Source of the DNA: an uncultured Leptolinea sp. | GTDB taxonomy: Bacteria > Chloroflexota > Anaerolineae > Anaerolineales > Anaerolineaceae | Direction of reading: 5' to 3' | Assembly (NCBI GenBank): GCA_903828565.1 | Contig: CAIKMQ010000032.1 | Location: 186,001-250,000, forward strand | Length of the DNA: 64,000 bases | Part shown: positions 17,518 through 26,090 of the stretch, piece by piece | How positions within the stretch are numbered: position 1 is the stretch's first letter | How the letters are laid out: every line of letters starts with the position of its first letter | Translations under genes and position numbers: made by a program | The notes under the pieces: model-generated | What the model saw: the letters and a program-made list of their open reading frames with translations, nothing else | Told to the model about the DNA's origin: nothing | Database searches by the model: none

Positions 17518-18656
17518 GTGTGGCTCCCGGTGGAAAGTTCTACTGCTTTACGCGCAGCATCGCTTAGCGAATCCAGCGTATGCATGTTGGCATCTTCGAG
17601 GATCTTCTGACCTTCTGTTGCGTTGGTGCCGATCAACCTGGCAACAACTGGCACCTGACGTGACGCATCAGCCAAAGCCAGGGTTACACCGCGAGCCACT
17701 TCATCACATCGGGTGATACCCCCGAAGATATTAATGAGAACGCAGTTAACATTGCCATCTTCCAGGATGATGCGCATAGCTGATGCTACCTTGTCGGCTG
17801 ATGCTCCCCCGCCAATATCCAGAAAATTAGCCGGCTTTCCACCATAATACTGGATCATATCCATGACCGCCATCGCGAGGCCTGCACCATTCACAAGGCA
17901 GCCGATCTCGCCATCCAATTTGATATATGAGAGGCCATATTTATGAGCTTCCGTCTCAGCCGGATCCTCGACCTCCGTATCACCGATCTCATTAATATCC
18001 GGATGCCTGAAAAGGGCATTTTCATCGATGGTGGTCTTCGCATCCACGGCGAGTAACTCGTTCTCGGTTGAGATGACCAGAGGGTTGATCTCAGCCAATG
18101 TTGCATCCATGTCGCGGAAGAGCTGCCAGAGAGACTTGCAGATCTGCATGAACTGTTTCCAGTAGGAGTGGGGGAGGTTGATAGCTGATGCGAGGTCACG
18201 TACCTGGTAATCCCTCAACCCCAAGAGCGGATGGATGTTTTCAGATATGATCTTTTCCGGCGACATGTGCGCGACTTCTTCAATATCCATACCACCGGAT
18301 GCTGAAACCAAAATGGTCGGTGTGCCGCTCACGCGATTGTTCACAATTGCAAGGTATATCTCACGGTTGAACTGGATCGCCTCTTCGACGAGGACTTTTC
18401 TGACGGGCAAACCTTTAATATCCATACTAAGGATGGCGGTTGCCATCTCTTCAGCTTCACGCGGGTTGCGTGCCAGACGGATACCGCCGGCTTTGCCACG
18501 GCCACCGGTTAATACCTGTGATTTGATAATGACATTGGAACCGAGTTCTTCAGCGATCTGTTTTGCTTCGTATGCTGTGAGAGCTACCCTCCCCCTGGGA
18601 ATTTGGATACCATAACGAGAAAGAAACTGTTTTGCCTGATACTCGTGCAGTTTCAT
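17514..18656 (-). CDS. sucC: Succinyl-CoA synthetase, beta subunit
   Basis: This 380-residue beta subunit carries the ATP-grasp domain and the succinate/CoA site of succinyl-CoA synthetase. The N terminus [17 protein letters not shown] is diagnostic. Further motifs are [14 protein letters not shown] (about 45-58), NPLVI in the nucleotide domain, and [13 protein letters not shown] plus [10 protein letters not shown] in the C-terminal ligase domain. It is the first gene of sucCD, driven by a promoter that overlaps the terminator of the preceding gene pair. Nucleotide preference (ADP or GDP) is not predicted. Confidence 0.97.
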   Translation of the reverse strand: MKLHEYQAKQFLSRYGIQIPRGRVALTAYEAKQIAEELGSNVIIKSQVLTGGRGKAGGIRLARNPREAEEMATAILSMDIKGLPVRKVLVEEAIQFNREIYLAIVNNRVSGTPTILVSASGGMDIEEVAHMSPEKIISENIHPLLGLRDYQVRDLASAINLPHSYWKQFMQICKSLWQLFRDMDATLAEINPLVISTENELLAVDAKTTIDENALFRHPDINEIGDTEVEDPAETEAHKYGLSYIKLDGEIGCLVNGAGLAMAVMDMIQYYGGKPANFLDIGGGASADKVASAMRIILEDGNVNCVLINIFGGITRCDEVARGVTLALADASRQVPVVARLIGTNATEGQKILEDANMHTLDSLSDAARKAVELSTGSHT

Positions 18657-18696
18657 CCTTACTCCTGATTGCGAGGATTCAAGAAAGAACTTCGGT

Positions 18697-18726
18697 ATTG
18701 TATCACGGCAAGGGATCAGCCGGCAA
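18697..18726 (-). promoter_or_regulatory. Promoter of sucCD
   Basis: On the minus strand TTGCCG (18721-18726) and TACAAT (18697-18702) are 18 bp apart, and TGA directly precedes the -10 box (extended -10). The -35 box lies inside the T run that follows the upstream terminator hairpin. Confidence 0.65.
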
Positions 18727-18730
18727 CAAA

Positions 18731-18755
18731 AAAGGGCAGGTAAAACCTGCCCTTT
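18731..18755 (-). terminator. Rho-independent terminator after the SPFH gene
   Basis: A perfect 11-bp stem (AAAGGGCAGGT/ACCTGCCCTTT) with a 3-nt loop is followed on the minus strand by TTTTTTTGTTGCC. It ends the two-gene SPFH operon 15 nt after the stop. Confidence 0.92.
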
Positions 18756-18769
18756 CCAAGCGAAGTGGA

Positions 18770-19816
18770 TTAACCTTTTAAGTAGGTTTCAACAGCTTCT
18801 TTACTAATACGGTAGGCATTACCAATCTTACGAGCCTTCAACTCACCAGCAGTGATGGCTGCCATTACATCTTCTTCAGATACCTTCAATAAGGAAGCTG
18901 CTTCAGCCGGGGTCATTACATCGGGTATCCCCGCAGCTTTACCAGCAGCGGCAGCAGCACCTGCCGCATTTTGGCCGACACCCTGCAATGATTGGCTGAG
19001 TACATTTCCTATACCCATGCCTGCACCGATGCCTGCTGTGAGGCCGGCACCACCGTTAGGATTCTGGGCGGCATCCCGCATGGCGTCCGCAGCCTGAAGC
19101 TGGGTATAAGTAGCCATATCCAGCATACCCATCGCGCGAAGCTCTTCGGCGCTCTTTTCTGAAGGTTTGAGGTTGCCGATATAGAAGGATTTCAGCGTCA
19201 GACCGATGGCTTTGAAATCATCCTGGGCTTTGGCACGAATGCCGGCCCCCAGTTCTTCTGTGAGGGCCAGAAGTTGAGGGACGGAATTCTTGGCTGCAGT
19301 CTCTGATAGCAGATCCTGTAACTTGCTCAGCAGCATGGTGCGTAAGCGGTTTTCAATATCGGCCATCCGATAGATGCCTTGCGCGCCGCAGATCTGAACT
19401 ACGAACTGCTGCGGATCACTGACCTGAACGCTGTAGGAACCGAAGCCCTGAAGCAGCGCAACACCAAGCCCCATGCCTGGGTTGGTGACGATGATTGGTT
19501 GCGGGGTACCCCACTTGCGGTCAGCGAATTCACGCATGGATATATAGTAGACTTCAGCGGTGAATGGAGTGCGGTCATTGAATGCTTTTCCCACCAGGTC
19601 AATAACTTTGGGGATGTTGGCGGTGATGATGGTGTGCCGACCCGGACCGAATGCATCCAGAGCTTTACCATCGCGGAAGAAGATCACTTTTTGTGATTCA
19701 CGCACAATCACCTGGCTGCCGATGCGCAAATCCGCAATACCTTGCTCGGGAAAGCGGTGGACGATTTCATCGGCCATTTCACTTGGATATTCCACAACAT
19801 CAAAAATTCTAGCCAT
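18770..19816 (-). CDS. SPFH-domain protein (COG4260/YdjI-like) with C-terminal HTH domain
   Basis: This 348-residue protein has three parts. Residues ~1-250 form an SPFH/band-7-like domain of the COG4260 (YdjI, 'virion core protein-like') type: FDVVEYPSEMADEIVHRFP, then IRIGSQVIV-like and FGPGRHTI stretches, and FADRKWGTPQPI. Residues ~255-300 are Gly/Ala-rich. Residues 301-348 are an excisionase-type helix-turn-helix (MTPAEAASLLKVSEEDV..., ending with YRISKEAVETYLKG). COG4260 proteins more often end in a zinc ribbon or GYF-like segment. No transmembrane helix is evident. It is co-transcribed 23 nt after a 174-residue partner. In Bacillus, YdjI belongs to a PspA-linked membrane-stress operon; a similar role here is inference. 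Confidence 0.85.
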   Translation of the reverse strand: MARIFDVVEYPSEMADEIVHRFPEQGIADLRIGSQVIVRESQKVIFFRDGKALDAFGPGRHTIITANIPKVIDLVGKAFNDRTPFTAEVYYISMREFADRKWGTPQPIIVTNPGMGLGVALLQGFGSYSVQVSDPQQFVVQICGAQGIYRMADIENRLRTMLLSKLQDLLSETAAKNSVPQLLALTEELGAGIRAKAQDDFKAIGLTLKSFYIGNLKPSEKSAEELRAMGMLDMATYTQLQAADAMRDAAQNPNGGAGLTAGIGAGMGIGNVLSQSLQGVGQNAAGAAAAAGKAAGIPDVMTPAEAASLLKVSEEDVMAAITAGELKARKIGNAYRISKEAVETYLKG

Positions 19817-19839
19817 TATTTGCTCTCCGTTTCGATAAT

Positions 19840-20364
19840 TTACTGGGCAGTGGAATTGGTGATCACTTCACTGCGTTTATTAAAGACACTGACGCACTGA
19901 TCTGCAGCCACCGTAAGGTTGCGGATTGCAGCCGGCAATCCATCTGTACCAATGGATGTCTCGACATTATCGATCGCATGCCCGACAACTTCCACCTGAT
20001 CCACCATGGATAGATCGTAGTTATATAGTAATTCAAGTTCTTTCTCATTGATCTTCACCGCATCAAAAAAGCCTGAGTATCCGTATGTGGCAGCTTTGAC
20101 GCGATCGATCACCTGGCGGATTTTGATGGCACCAGCTTCCAGATCATCAATCATGGAAATCGCACCTTGCGAGATCAGGTCGCGTTGCAGAGTGGAAATT
20201 CGCCCCCATGCTTCTTCGAAACGGGCAGCCAGCATGTCGCGGACCAGTTTATCAGATGATCGGCGGTTCTCCCGTTCAAAATATCCCTTGAACCCCGGGA
20301 TCATTCCCAGCAATTTTCGGATGGCATCCTGTTGGTTTACCACTTGGTTAAAAAGGTTATCCAT
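19840..20364 (-). CDS. Helical protein of unknown function, partner of the SPFH protein
   Basis: This 174-residue protein is not recognised. It looks largely alpha-helical and soluble, with a charged central part (RDMLAARFEEAWGRISTLQRD, broken here as about residues 43-63, and IRQVIDRVKAATYGYSGFFD about 82-101) that could form a helical bundle. There is no membrane segment or signal peptide. The ATG at 20364 is chosen because of the excellent AGGAGGAGC site directly upstream; longer readings run through the promoter. It has its own consensus promoter and lies 23 nt ahead of the SPFH-HTH gene, with one terminator after both, so the two proteins probably act together. PspA-like scaffolding is a possibility but not shown. 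Confidence 0.8.
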   Translation of the reverse strand: MDNLFNQVVNQQDAIRKLLGMIPGFKGYFERENRRSSDKLVRDMLAARFEEAWGRISTLQRDLISQGAISMIDDLEAGAIKIRQVIDRVKAATYGYSGFFDAVKINEKELELLYNYDLSMVDQVEVVGHAIDNVETSIGTDGLPAAIRNLTVAADQCVSVFNKRSEVITNSTAQ

Positions 20365-20395
20365 TGCTCCTCCTGTTGATCTTTTCAATGAATTC

Positions 20396-20424
20396 ATTAT
20401 AGATAATAATACATTCCTGCACAA
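20396..20424 (-). promoter_or_regulatory. Sigma-70-type promoter of the SPFH operon
   Basis: On the minus strand TTGTGC (20419-20424) and a perfect TATAAT (20396-20401) are exactly 17 bp apart, about 32 bp before the ATG of the 174-residue protein. Confidence 0.8.
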
Positions 20425-20472
20425 CTCATATACGCAAATCAGAAGGACAGGTTTCATTAAAGGAAGACAATC

Positions 20473-20542
20473 AAAACCTAACAATAATTAGGAAATTGTA
20501 AGGTTTTTGTAATACAATATATGAGAAATATGTATACAATAT
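20473..20542. promoter_or_regulatory. Dyad and direct repeats upstream of the pilin gene
   Basis: AAAACCTAACAAT (20473-20485) and ATTGTAAGGTTTT (20495-20507) form a 13-bp inverted repeat with one mismatch around a 9-nt centre. It is followed by two direct copies of ATACAATAT (20512-20520, 20534-20542) placed 22 bp apart, two helical turns. No standard promoter is obvious, so these may be regulator sites for the flp/tad operon. As RNA the dyad followed by TTTTTG could also act as a terminator. Confidence 0.5.
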
Positions 20543-20583
20543 TAATAACAGAACATTCGTTAGACATAGACAAGGAGACTATC

Positions 20584-20736
20584 ATGAAACTGTTCACCCG
20601 TAATGAAAAAGGTCAAACCCTGATTGAATACGCTCTAATCATCGCCCTGGTTGCTATTGTGGTGGTTGTTGCGCTGAAATTGCTTGGCCCAGCCATCAGC
20701 AATACCTTCACTGGCATCGCTACTCAGCTCCCGTAA
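20584..20736 (+). CDS. flp: Flp/Fap-type pilin (class IVb)
   Basis: This 50-residue pilin subunit of a Tad-type pilus has a short basic leader MKLFTRNEKG ending in glycine 10. The mature hydrophobic helix begins QTLIEYALIIALVAIVVVV, with the conserved glutamate at mature position 5 (E15) followed by tyrosine. Prepilin peptidase would cut after G10; no such peptidase gene is in the window. The ATG at 20584 is chosen because AAGGAG lies 8-13 nt upstream; an in-frame ATG at 20521 would add a polar leader unlike any pilin. A strong terminator directly follows, so pilin is made in excess over the assembly proteins. Confidence 0.93.
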   Translation: MKLFTRNEKGQTLIEYALIIALVAIVVVVALKLLGPAISNTFTGIATQLP

Positions 20737-20759
20737 AATAGTCCTGCCAAAAAAAGGAT

Positions 20760-20790
20760 CCCGCAAGAACAGCTGCGGGTTCTTTTTTTT
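20760..20790 (+). terminator. Terminator between flp and the tad assembly genes
   Basis: A short CCCGCA/TGCGGG stem with an 8-nt loop is followed by TTCTTTTTTTTT. It lies 24 nt after the flp stop and before cpaB, and would separate pilin and assembly-gene expression. Confidence 0.8.
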
Positions 20791-20815
20791 TATTAATGAT
20801 TAGATGTACTATAAT
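20787..20815 (+). promoter_or_regulatory. Candidate promoter of cpaB-tadC
   Basis: A perfect TATAAT (20810-20815) has a weak TTTTTA 17 bp upstream, inside the T run of the flp terminator. It precedes the cpaB ATG by 35 bp. Confidence 0.5.
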
Positions 20816-20850
20816 AATTAATAAGATTGAATCTCAAACTGGAGGGTACC

Positions 20851-21933
20851 ATGCCGCAGAAAACAAAAAATAGAGGGCGTATCCTAATCTACTTGGGTCT
20901 ACTGCTCATCATGGGTGTTGCCCTCATGTGGGTACTGGTACTTTCACCACAGACTAGCCAGCCTCCACTTGCCGGAAGCGAGGCTCAACCGGTGGAAGAA
21001 ATGACCAGCATCGTTATCAGTGTGCAGCCTGTTCAATACGGACAGGTGATCACCGCAGATATGGTTACCCTGATCCCTTATCCGCAGCGCCTCATTGTGC
21101 CGGGATTATTCTTTACTGATATCAATGATGTGATCGGCCAACGGGTGACCATGGATATTGATGCGAAAACTCCGCTGACCAGCACATTGATCACTACCGA
21201 CCTGACAGGATCATTAAACTCCTATAAGATCCCGGATGGCATGGTTGCTGTCACGATTCCCGTTATTAGCCCCATAGCCAGTGTGGGTTACCTGGTACAA
21301 CCGGGTGACCATGTCAATGTCATCGGTACGATGCTATATGTGGATGTAGATTCCGAATTCCAGAGCCGGCTACCCAACCTGATGGTGGCTGTTCAAGCTC
21401 CCGGGATGGGAGCAGTTCCTTCCATGACAGCCCTGGTGGATTCTGGTACCGTGGTAGGCACAGATGGCAGGGCAGAACAAGACCCATCTCTGGGTCAGCC
21501 CGTCTATCTCATCCCTTCTGAACCACAGCGGCCTCGGATCGTCAGCCAGACACTTCTGCAGAATATTCTGGTGCTGGATATTGGTGAGAACGAGCCTGCC
21601 GAAGCCGATCAGCTGGAAGCATCAAATACTGCCACTCAGAACCCCGATTCAACTGTCACTATCAATACAACCGTACGGCCGAGGATTGTCACCTTGGTTG
21701 TTTCGCCGCAGGATGCAGTGGCTTTGAACTACCTCATGTATAGTGGTGTGCAGATGAACCTGGCATTACGCGGAGCCGGGGATACCATTCTTGCGGAAAC
21801 GAATACCGTTTCATTGCAATATGCGCTGGATCTGTACAACATCGTTCTACCTGCGCAGATCCCGTACAGTCTGGAACCTGCAGTGACGGCATTAAGCCTA
21901 CCCAGCGTTGAAACATTCGCTACGCCGTATTAA
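20851..21933 (+). CDS. cpaB: Flp pilus assembly protein CpaB (RcpC) with SAF domain
   Basis: This 360-residue protein is of the CpaB/RcpC type. After a short basic start (MPQKTKNRGR), a single membrane helix spans about 11-30 (LIYLGLLLIMGVALMWVLV). The SAF-like domain follows (about 55-125, with VQPVQYGQVITADMV and IGQRVTMDIDAKTPL). A longer C-terminal domain has a VAVTIPV stretch near 130 and LVVSPQDAVALNYL near 280. In diderms CpaB works with the CpaC secretin; no secretin gene is present here. The ATG at 20851 follows GGAGGG. It is the first of four closely spaced assembly genes. Confidence 0.88.
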   Translation: MPQKTKNRGRILIYLGLLLIMGVALMWVLVLSPQTSQPPLAGSEAQPVEEMTSIVISVQPVQYGQVITADMVTLIPYPQRLIVPGLFFTDINDVIGQRVTMDIDAKTPLTSTLITTDLTGSLNSYKIPDGMVAVTIPVISPIASVGYLVQPGDHVNVIGTMLYVDVDSEFQSRLPNLMVAVQAPGMGAVPSMTALVDSGTVVGTDGRAEQDPSLGQPVYLIPSEPQRPRIVSQTLLQNILVLDIGENEPAEADQLEASNTATQNPDSTVTINTTVRPRIVTLVVSPQDAVALNYLMYSGVQMNLALRGAGDTILAETNTVSLQYALDLYNIVLPAQIPYSLEPAVTALSLPSVETFATPY

Positions 21934-21957
21934 ACCCTGCGGATCAGGAGATCCATC

Positions 21958-23346
21958 ATGGCGTCCATTTTAGACCGTATAAACTCGGGGCCAGCAGCCC
22001 CAAAACCGACAGGGGATAATCCGCAGCCTACGCCGGCTCCCGCGCCTAAACCAGCTCCTGCTGTACCGCAGGATGGTACTGGATCCATGTACGATTTGAG
22101 GAACAGGGTCCAGGCAAAACTACTGGCTGAATTGGATATCTCCGCGGACCTTGGAAAACCAGAAGCCCTCCATAAAAAGATCTTCGACCTTTTCGAACAG
22201 ATCCTGGCTGACGAAAAACTTCCGCTTACATCTAGAGAACGCAGCCAGTTGTTCGAGCAGATCATTGCTGAGATCCTCGGTTTCGGGCCACTGGATAGTT
22301 TACTCGCGGACCCGGAAATAAGTGAGATCATGGTCAATGGATCGCAGGAGTTGTATGTTGAAAAGCGGGGTAAGATCACCCGCGTCCCCGTTGTCTTTGA
22401 AGACAATGCGCATGTCATGCGGATCATTGAAAAGATTGTTGCGCCCCTGGGGCGGCGAATTGATGAGACTAGTCCGTATGTAGATGCCCGCCTGCCGGAT
22501 GGCTCTCGTGTGAATGCAGTCATTCCTCCTGTCTCACTCGTAGGGCCGGTACTCACGATCCGCAAATTTGCCAAGATCCCGATCACGATCGAGAAGCTGA
22601 TTCAGAATAGTACTTTAACCCCCGAAGCTGTTTACTTTATTAAAGCCTGTGTTGAAGGACGTATTAACATTATGATATCCGGTGGCACCGGCTCAGGTAA
22701 GACGACCCTGCTGAACGCCCTATCGTCATATATCCCGGAGGATGAGCGCATCATTACCATTGAAAATGCTGCCGAGCTTCAATTGCAGCAGGAGCATGTG
22801 ATCACTCTGGAATCACGGCCTGTGAATATTGAAGGAAAAGGAGAGGTAACGGTACGTGAACTAGTGATTAATGCGTTGCGGATGCGGCCAGACCGGATCA
22901 TCGTTGGTGAGATCCGAGATGGCGCGGCATTCGATATGCTGCAGGCTATGAATACCGGCCATGAAGGATCCATGTCCACTTTACATTCAAATAGTCCACG
23001 AGACACGCTCGCCAGATTGGAAAACATGGTATTGATGGCTGGGATGGACCTACCATCGAGAGCTATCCGCGAGCAAATCGCCAGCGCTCTGGATATGATT
23101 ATCCACATTGAAAGATTGCGGGATGGCACTCGTAAGGTGACATCCATCAGTGAAGTTCTGGGGATCAAAGAAGGCGAGATCGAACTGAAGGATATTTACA
23201 AATTCCAGTATAAAGGATTTAAAGAAGGATTGGTTCAGGGAAATCTGACACCTTCTGGTTATGTTCCTTCGCTTCTGAAGAAACTTGATTCAGCCGGTGT
23301 AGTCTTGCCGGAACAACTATTCTCAACACACTCTACTCATAAGTAA
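21958..23346 (+). CDS. cpaF: Tad pilus secretion ATPase CpaF/TadA
   Basis: This 462-residue secretion ATPase powers Flp pilus assembly at the cytoplasmic membrane. A Pro/Ala-rich N-terminal ~45 residues precede the N-terminal domain (VNGSQELYVEKRGKI is the typical 'MVNG' region, about 125-140). The Walker A motif is GGTGSGKTTLLNA (about 242-254), the Asp box ENAAELQL, and the Walker B region MRPDRIIVGEIRDGAAFD. TGHEGSMSTLHSN supplies the conserved histidines. It follows cpaB by 24 nt and precedes tadB by 12 nt. All catalytic motifs are intact. Confidence 0.96.
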   Translation: MASILDRINSGPAAPKPTGDNPQPTPAPAPKPAPAVPQDGTGSMYDLRNRVQAKLLAELDISADLGKPEALHKKIFDLFEQILADEKLPLTSRERSQLFEQIIAEILGFGPLDSLLADPEISEIMVNGSQELYVEKRGKITRVPVVFEDNAHVMRIIEKIVAPLGRRIDETSPYVDARLPDGSRVNAVIPPVSLVGPVLTIRKFAKIPITIEKLIQNSTLTPEAVYFIKACVEGRINIMISGGTGSGKTTLLNALSSYIPEDERIITIENAAELQLQQEHVITLESRPVNIEGKGEVTVRELVINALRMRPDRIIVGEIRDGAAFDMLQAMNTGHEGSMSTLHSNSPRDTLARLENMVLMAGMDLPSRAIREQIASALDMIIHIERLRDGTRKVTSISEVLGIKEGEIELKDIYKFQYKGFKEGLVQGNLTPSGYVPSLLKKLDSAGVVLPEQLFSTHSTHK

Positions 23347-23358
23347 CCATTCAACCAC

Positions 23359-24336
23359 ATGATGCCTACCTCCACCCTCCTTATGATCATCGTTGGTTCC
23401 CTGGCAGTTCTTATTCTGCTGGCGGGGATCTTAACCTCCCTGAGGAATCGCGGATCAGCTGAAGAAGGGGAAGAGGAGAAGCATGGAACGGACCAGGTAG
23501 AGCAGCAGGAGGATGGATCGACTGAATTAAAAGATTTCACCTTGCTTGACCGGATCAACGACCGGATGATCGCTTCGGATTGGGGCGCAGGTATTGCCCA
23601 ATCTCTGGCTCGAGCAGACCTTAAAATGCGGCCTGGTGAGTATATTGGGTTGAACATCCTTGCAATTGCTGTTGGAGCGCTTCTAACCTCCCTGATAGGC
23701 GGGTTCGTTTGGCATGTTGCTCTGGCAGGTGGTTTGGTAGGCGGCCTGATCCCCGGGATGTATCTGCGAAGAACACAGGCAAAACGTCAGACCAAATTCA
23801 TCTTTCAGTTACCGGATATGCTCAACCTGATGGTAAATGGGTTGCGGGCTGGTAATTCCAATCTTCAGGCGATGGAATCCATCAGCCGTGAAATGCCTTC
23901 CCCCATTTCCGATGAATTTCACCGCGTCGTGCAAGAAGTCCAACTCGGCATCAGTATGAGCCGGGCATTGGATAACCTATGCAAACGCATACCAAGCGAT
24001 GACTTGGATCTGATCGTCACCGCTATGAATGTCCACCACGAGGTAGGCGGAAACCTGAGCGAGATCCTCGATACCATTTCCTATACCATTCGGGACAGGG
24101 TGCGTATCCAGGGTGAGATCCGAGTGCTGACCGCACAGGCTATGTTCTCCGGACAGTTCCTTTCGCTGATGCCGGTCGTTCTGTTATTCGGGCTTTACCT
24201 GATCGATCGTAACTATATTATGGAATTTTTCAAGCCCGAAAATGTCCCCTGCGGGTACTTTGCATTGGGTGCTGCAGGATTGATGATCATTTTCGGTTAT
24301 CTGGCGATGAAAAAACTAGCCAAGGTGGAAGTATAG
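23359..24336 (+). CDS. tadB: Tad pilus inner-membrane platform protein TadB
   Basis: This 325-residue T2SSF-type membrane protein is a platform subunit of the Tad machine. It has an N-terminal helix (about 8-28), a charged linker rich in Glu (about 30-55), two helices near 90-135, the cytoplasmic GspF-like four-helix domain (about 150-255: LPDMLNLMVNGLRAGNSN, EVQLGISMSRALDNLCKR, VHHEVGGNLSEILD) and two C-terminal helices. The order and size match TadB rather than TadC. Two ATGs (23359 and 23362) are equally possible starts. Confidence 0.9.
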   Translation: MMPTSTLLMIIVGSLAVLILLAGILTSLRNRGSAEEGEEEKHGTDQVEQQEDGSTELKDFTLLDRINDRMIASDWGAGIAQSLARADLKMRPGEYIGLNILAIAVGALLTSLIGGFVWHVALAGGLVGGLIPGMYLRRTQAKRQTKFIFQLPDMLNLMVNGLRAGNSNLQAMESISREMPSPISDEFHRVVQEVQLGISMSRALDNLCKRIPSDDLDLIVTAMNVHHEVGGNLSEILDTISYTIRDRVRIQGEIRVLTAQAMFSGQFLSLMPVVLLFGLYLIDRNYIMEFFKPENVPCGYFALGAAGLMIIFGYLAMKKLAKVEV

Positions 24337-24349
24337 GAGCGGCACGAAG

Positions 24350-25291
24350 ATGAACATTGTACCTCTCTTGTTGGGTGTGGCTGTCATCATCGGAATTGTC
24401 ATCCTCTTTGTAGGGATCCGCTTCCCTTACCATGCCGGGGCTATCGAAGATCGATTGCAGGAAGCGATCAACATGCAGCCGCGGACGTTGGAAGAACTGG
24501 AAATGGAGAAGCCGTTTTCAGAACGTGTCATATTCCCTTTGCTTAAGCGGCTGGGTGAAGCCGGGAACCGTCTCTTTCCCCGCGACCCGCAAGACCAATT
24601 ACGGAAAAAACTGGATAAAGCCGGCTACGCAGGAAAGTTGGAACCTGGAACGATCTTCCTGCTGCAGGCAGCTTGCCTGATCGTTTTTGGCGGTCTGGGT
24701 TGGGCAGCCCTGTACCTGGTGAACCTGGATTTCACGATTGAATTGAAACTGGCAATCACTGGCGGACTGGCATTTATCGGTTTTGCATACCCGCGCAGCT
24801 GGCTCAATCAAAAGATCGCCCGCAGGCAAAAATCCATCCGCTTGAGTATGCCGGATGCATTGGACCTTCTGACCATCTGCGTAGAAGCCGGTTTGGGCTT
24901 TGACCTGGCTCTGGCTAAAGTAGTGGGAAAATGGCAGAACGATTTGTCTGTCGCATTTGGGCGTGCCTTGAAAGAGATGCAGCTCGGAAAGTCCCGCCGT
25001 GAGGCTTTAAAAGCGATGGCAGAACGGATCGATATCCCTGAGATGACCAGTTTTATCGCTGCAATTATCCAGAGTGAACAACTGGGAGCAAGCATGGCAA
25101 AGATCTTGCGGATCCAGTCAGATCAGATGCGATTGCGACGCCGGCAGCATGCCGAAGAAGAAGCCCACAAAGTACCGGTGAAGATGCTCATACCTATGGC
25201 ATTATTAATATTTCCTTCCATCGTAATCCTGATCATGGCACCAGCTGCTTTCAAATTGATGAATTCTGCCGCGGGTGCTTTGTTTAAATAA
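24350..25291 (+). CDS. tadC: Tad pilus inner-membrane platform protein TadC
   Basis: This 313-residue second T2SSF-type platform protein is paired with TadB. It has an N-terminal helix (about 5-25), helices near 105-150, the cytoplasmic helical domain (LPMPDALDLLTICVEAGLG-type stretch at about 163-180, EMQLGKSRREALKAMAER, IIQSEQLGASMAKILR) and a C-terminal helix pair. The segment VPVKMLIPMALLIFPSIVI near 280 is typical of TadC. It ends just before the comF-like gene. Confidence 0.9.
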   Translation: MNIVPLLLGVAVIIGIVILFVGIRFPYHAGAIEDRLQEAINMQPRTLEELEMEKPFSERVIFPLLKRLGEAGNRLFPRDPQDQLRKKLDKAGYAGKLEPGTIFLLQAACLIVFGGLGWAALYLVNLDFTIELKLAITGGLAFIGFAYPRSWLNQKIARRQKSIRLSMPDALDLLTICVEAGLGFDLALAKVVGKWQNDLSVAFGRALKEMQLGKSRREALKAMAERIDIPEMTSFIAAIIQSEQLGASMAKILRIQSDQMRLRRRQHAEEEAHKVPVKMLIPMALLIFPSIVILIMAPAAFKLMNSAAGALFK

Positions 25292-25310
25292 AGAACAGCA
25301 GGAGGGGGAA

Positions 25311-26036
25311 ATGGCAAATAATCTCTACCGAATCTACCAGACTACCTGGAATTGCCTCGATTGGGTGTTTCCCCCCTTTTGTTCAGGCTGCGGCAAAGCA
25401 GGCGTGAGATGGTGTGATGATTGCGAGATCAGCCTGGGAACCCTTCCTCCGCCAGTTTGTCAGCGCTGCGGCTTACCGCTTCGTATCGGAGAAAAATGTC
25501 CGGACTGTGCGATTGAAACTTTTCTCTTCACCAGAGCTGCATCCAGATATTCTTATGAAGGCCCAATAAAAAACGCACTTCACCGGTTGAAGTACAACAA
25601 TGATCTGGGAATAGCTGATGTACTTGCCATGAGAATGAGCGATCATTTAGAAGATCTTCAATGGCGGATAGATCTGGTCGTCCCTGTACCCTTAGGAAGG
25701 GAGCGAAGGAAAGAACGCGGCTACAACCAATCCGCTATGCTAGCATACCCACTCGCCATGAAGCTGGGATTGAAGTATTCATCCCATATTTTGAAGCGTA
25801 TCCGGGAGACCGGGTCGCAGGTAAATCTTACCGGGGAAGAACGCCGAAAAAATGTAGCTAGAGCTTTTGGCGCTAATAGAGTGGCGGTAAAGGGGATGGT
25901 GGTACTCGTAGTGGATGACATCATTACAACCGGAGCAACCATGCAGGAGTGCTCCCGGGCATTGCTGGATGCTGGAGCAAGCGAGGTCTATGGCCTTTCT
26001 GTAGCAAGGACTGGAAATAGAATGTCTGCTACTTGA
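25311..26036 (+). CDS. comF: ComF-family phosphoribosyltransferase-like protein
   Basis: This 241-residue ComF-type protein has an N-terminal double zinc-ribbon (CSGCGKAGVRWCDDC about 23-37; CQRCG and CPDC about 47-67) and a C-terminal type I phosphoribosyltransferase domain. The domain carries the PRPP motif VLVVDDIITTGATM near 199-212. Family members are linked to DNA uptake in some bacteria, but the biochemical role is poorly defined. The ATG at 25311 follows GGAGGGGG; an earlier in-frame start at 25275 lies inside tadC. It begins 19 nt after the tadC stop and may be co-transcribed with the pilus genes, which is suggestive of transformation (inference). Confidence 0.88.
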   Translation: MANNLYRIYQTTWNCLDWVFPPFCSGCGKAGVRWCDDCEISLGTLPPPVCQRCGLPLRIGEKCPDCAIETFLFTRAASRYSYEGPIKNALHRLKYNNDLGIADVLAMRMSDHLEDLQWRIDLVVPVPLGRERRKERGYNQSAMLAYPLAMKLGLKYSSHILKRIRETGSQVNLTGEERRKNVARAFGANRVAVKGMVVLVVDDIITTGATMQECSRALLDAGASEVYGLSVARTGNRMSAT

Positions 26037-26090
26037 TTTATCAGGCAATTAGGTATTTAATTTATATATATCAACACCACGGAGGATACG

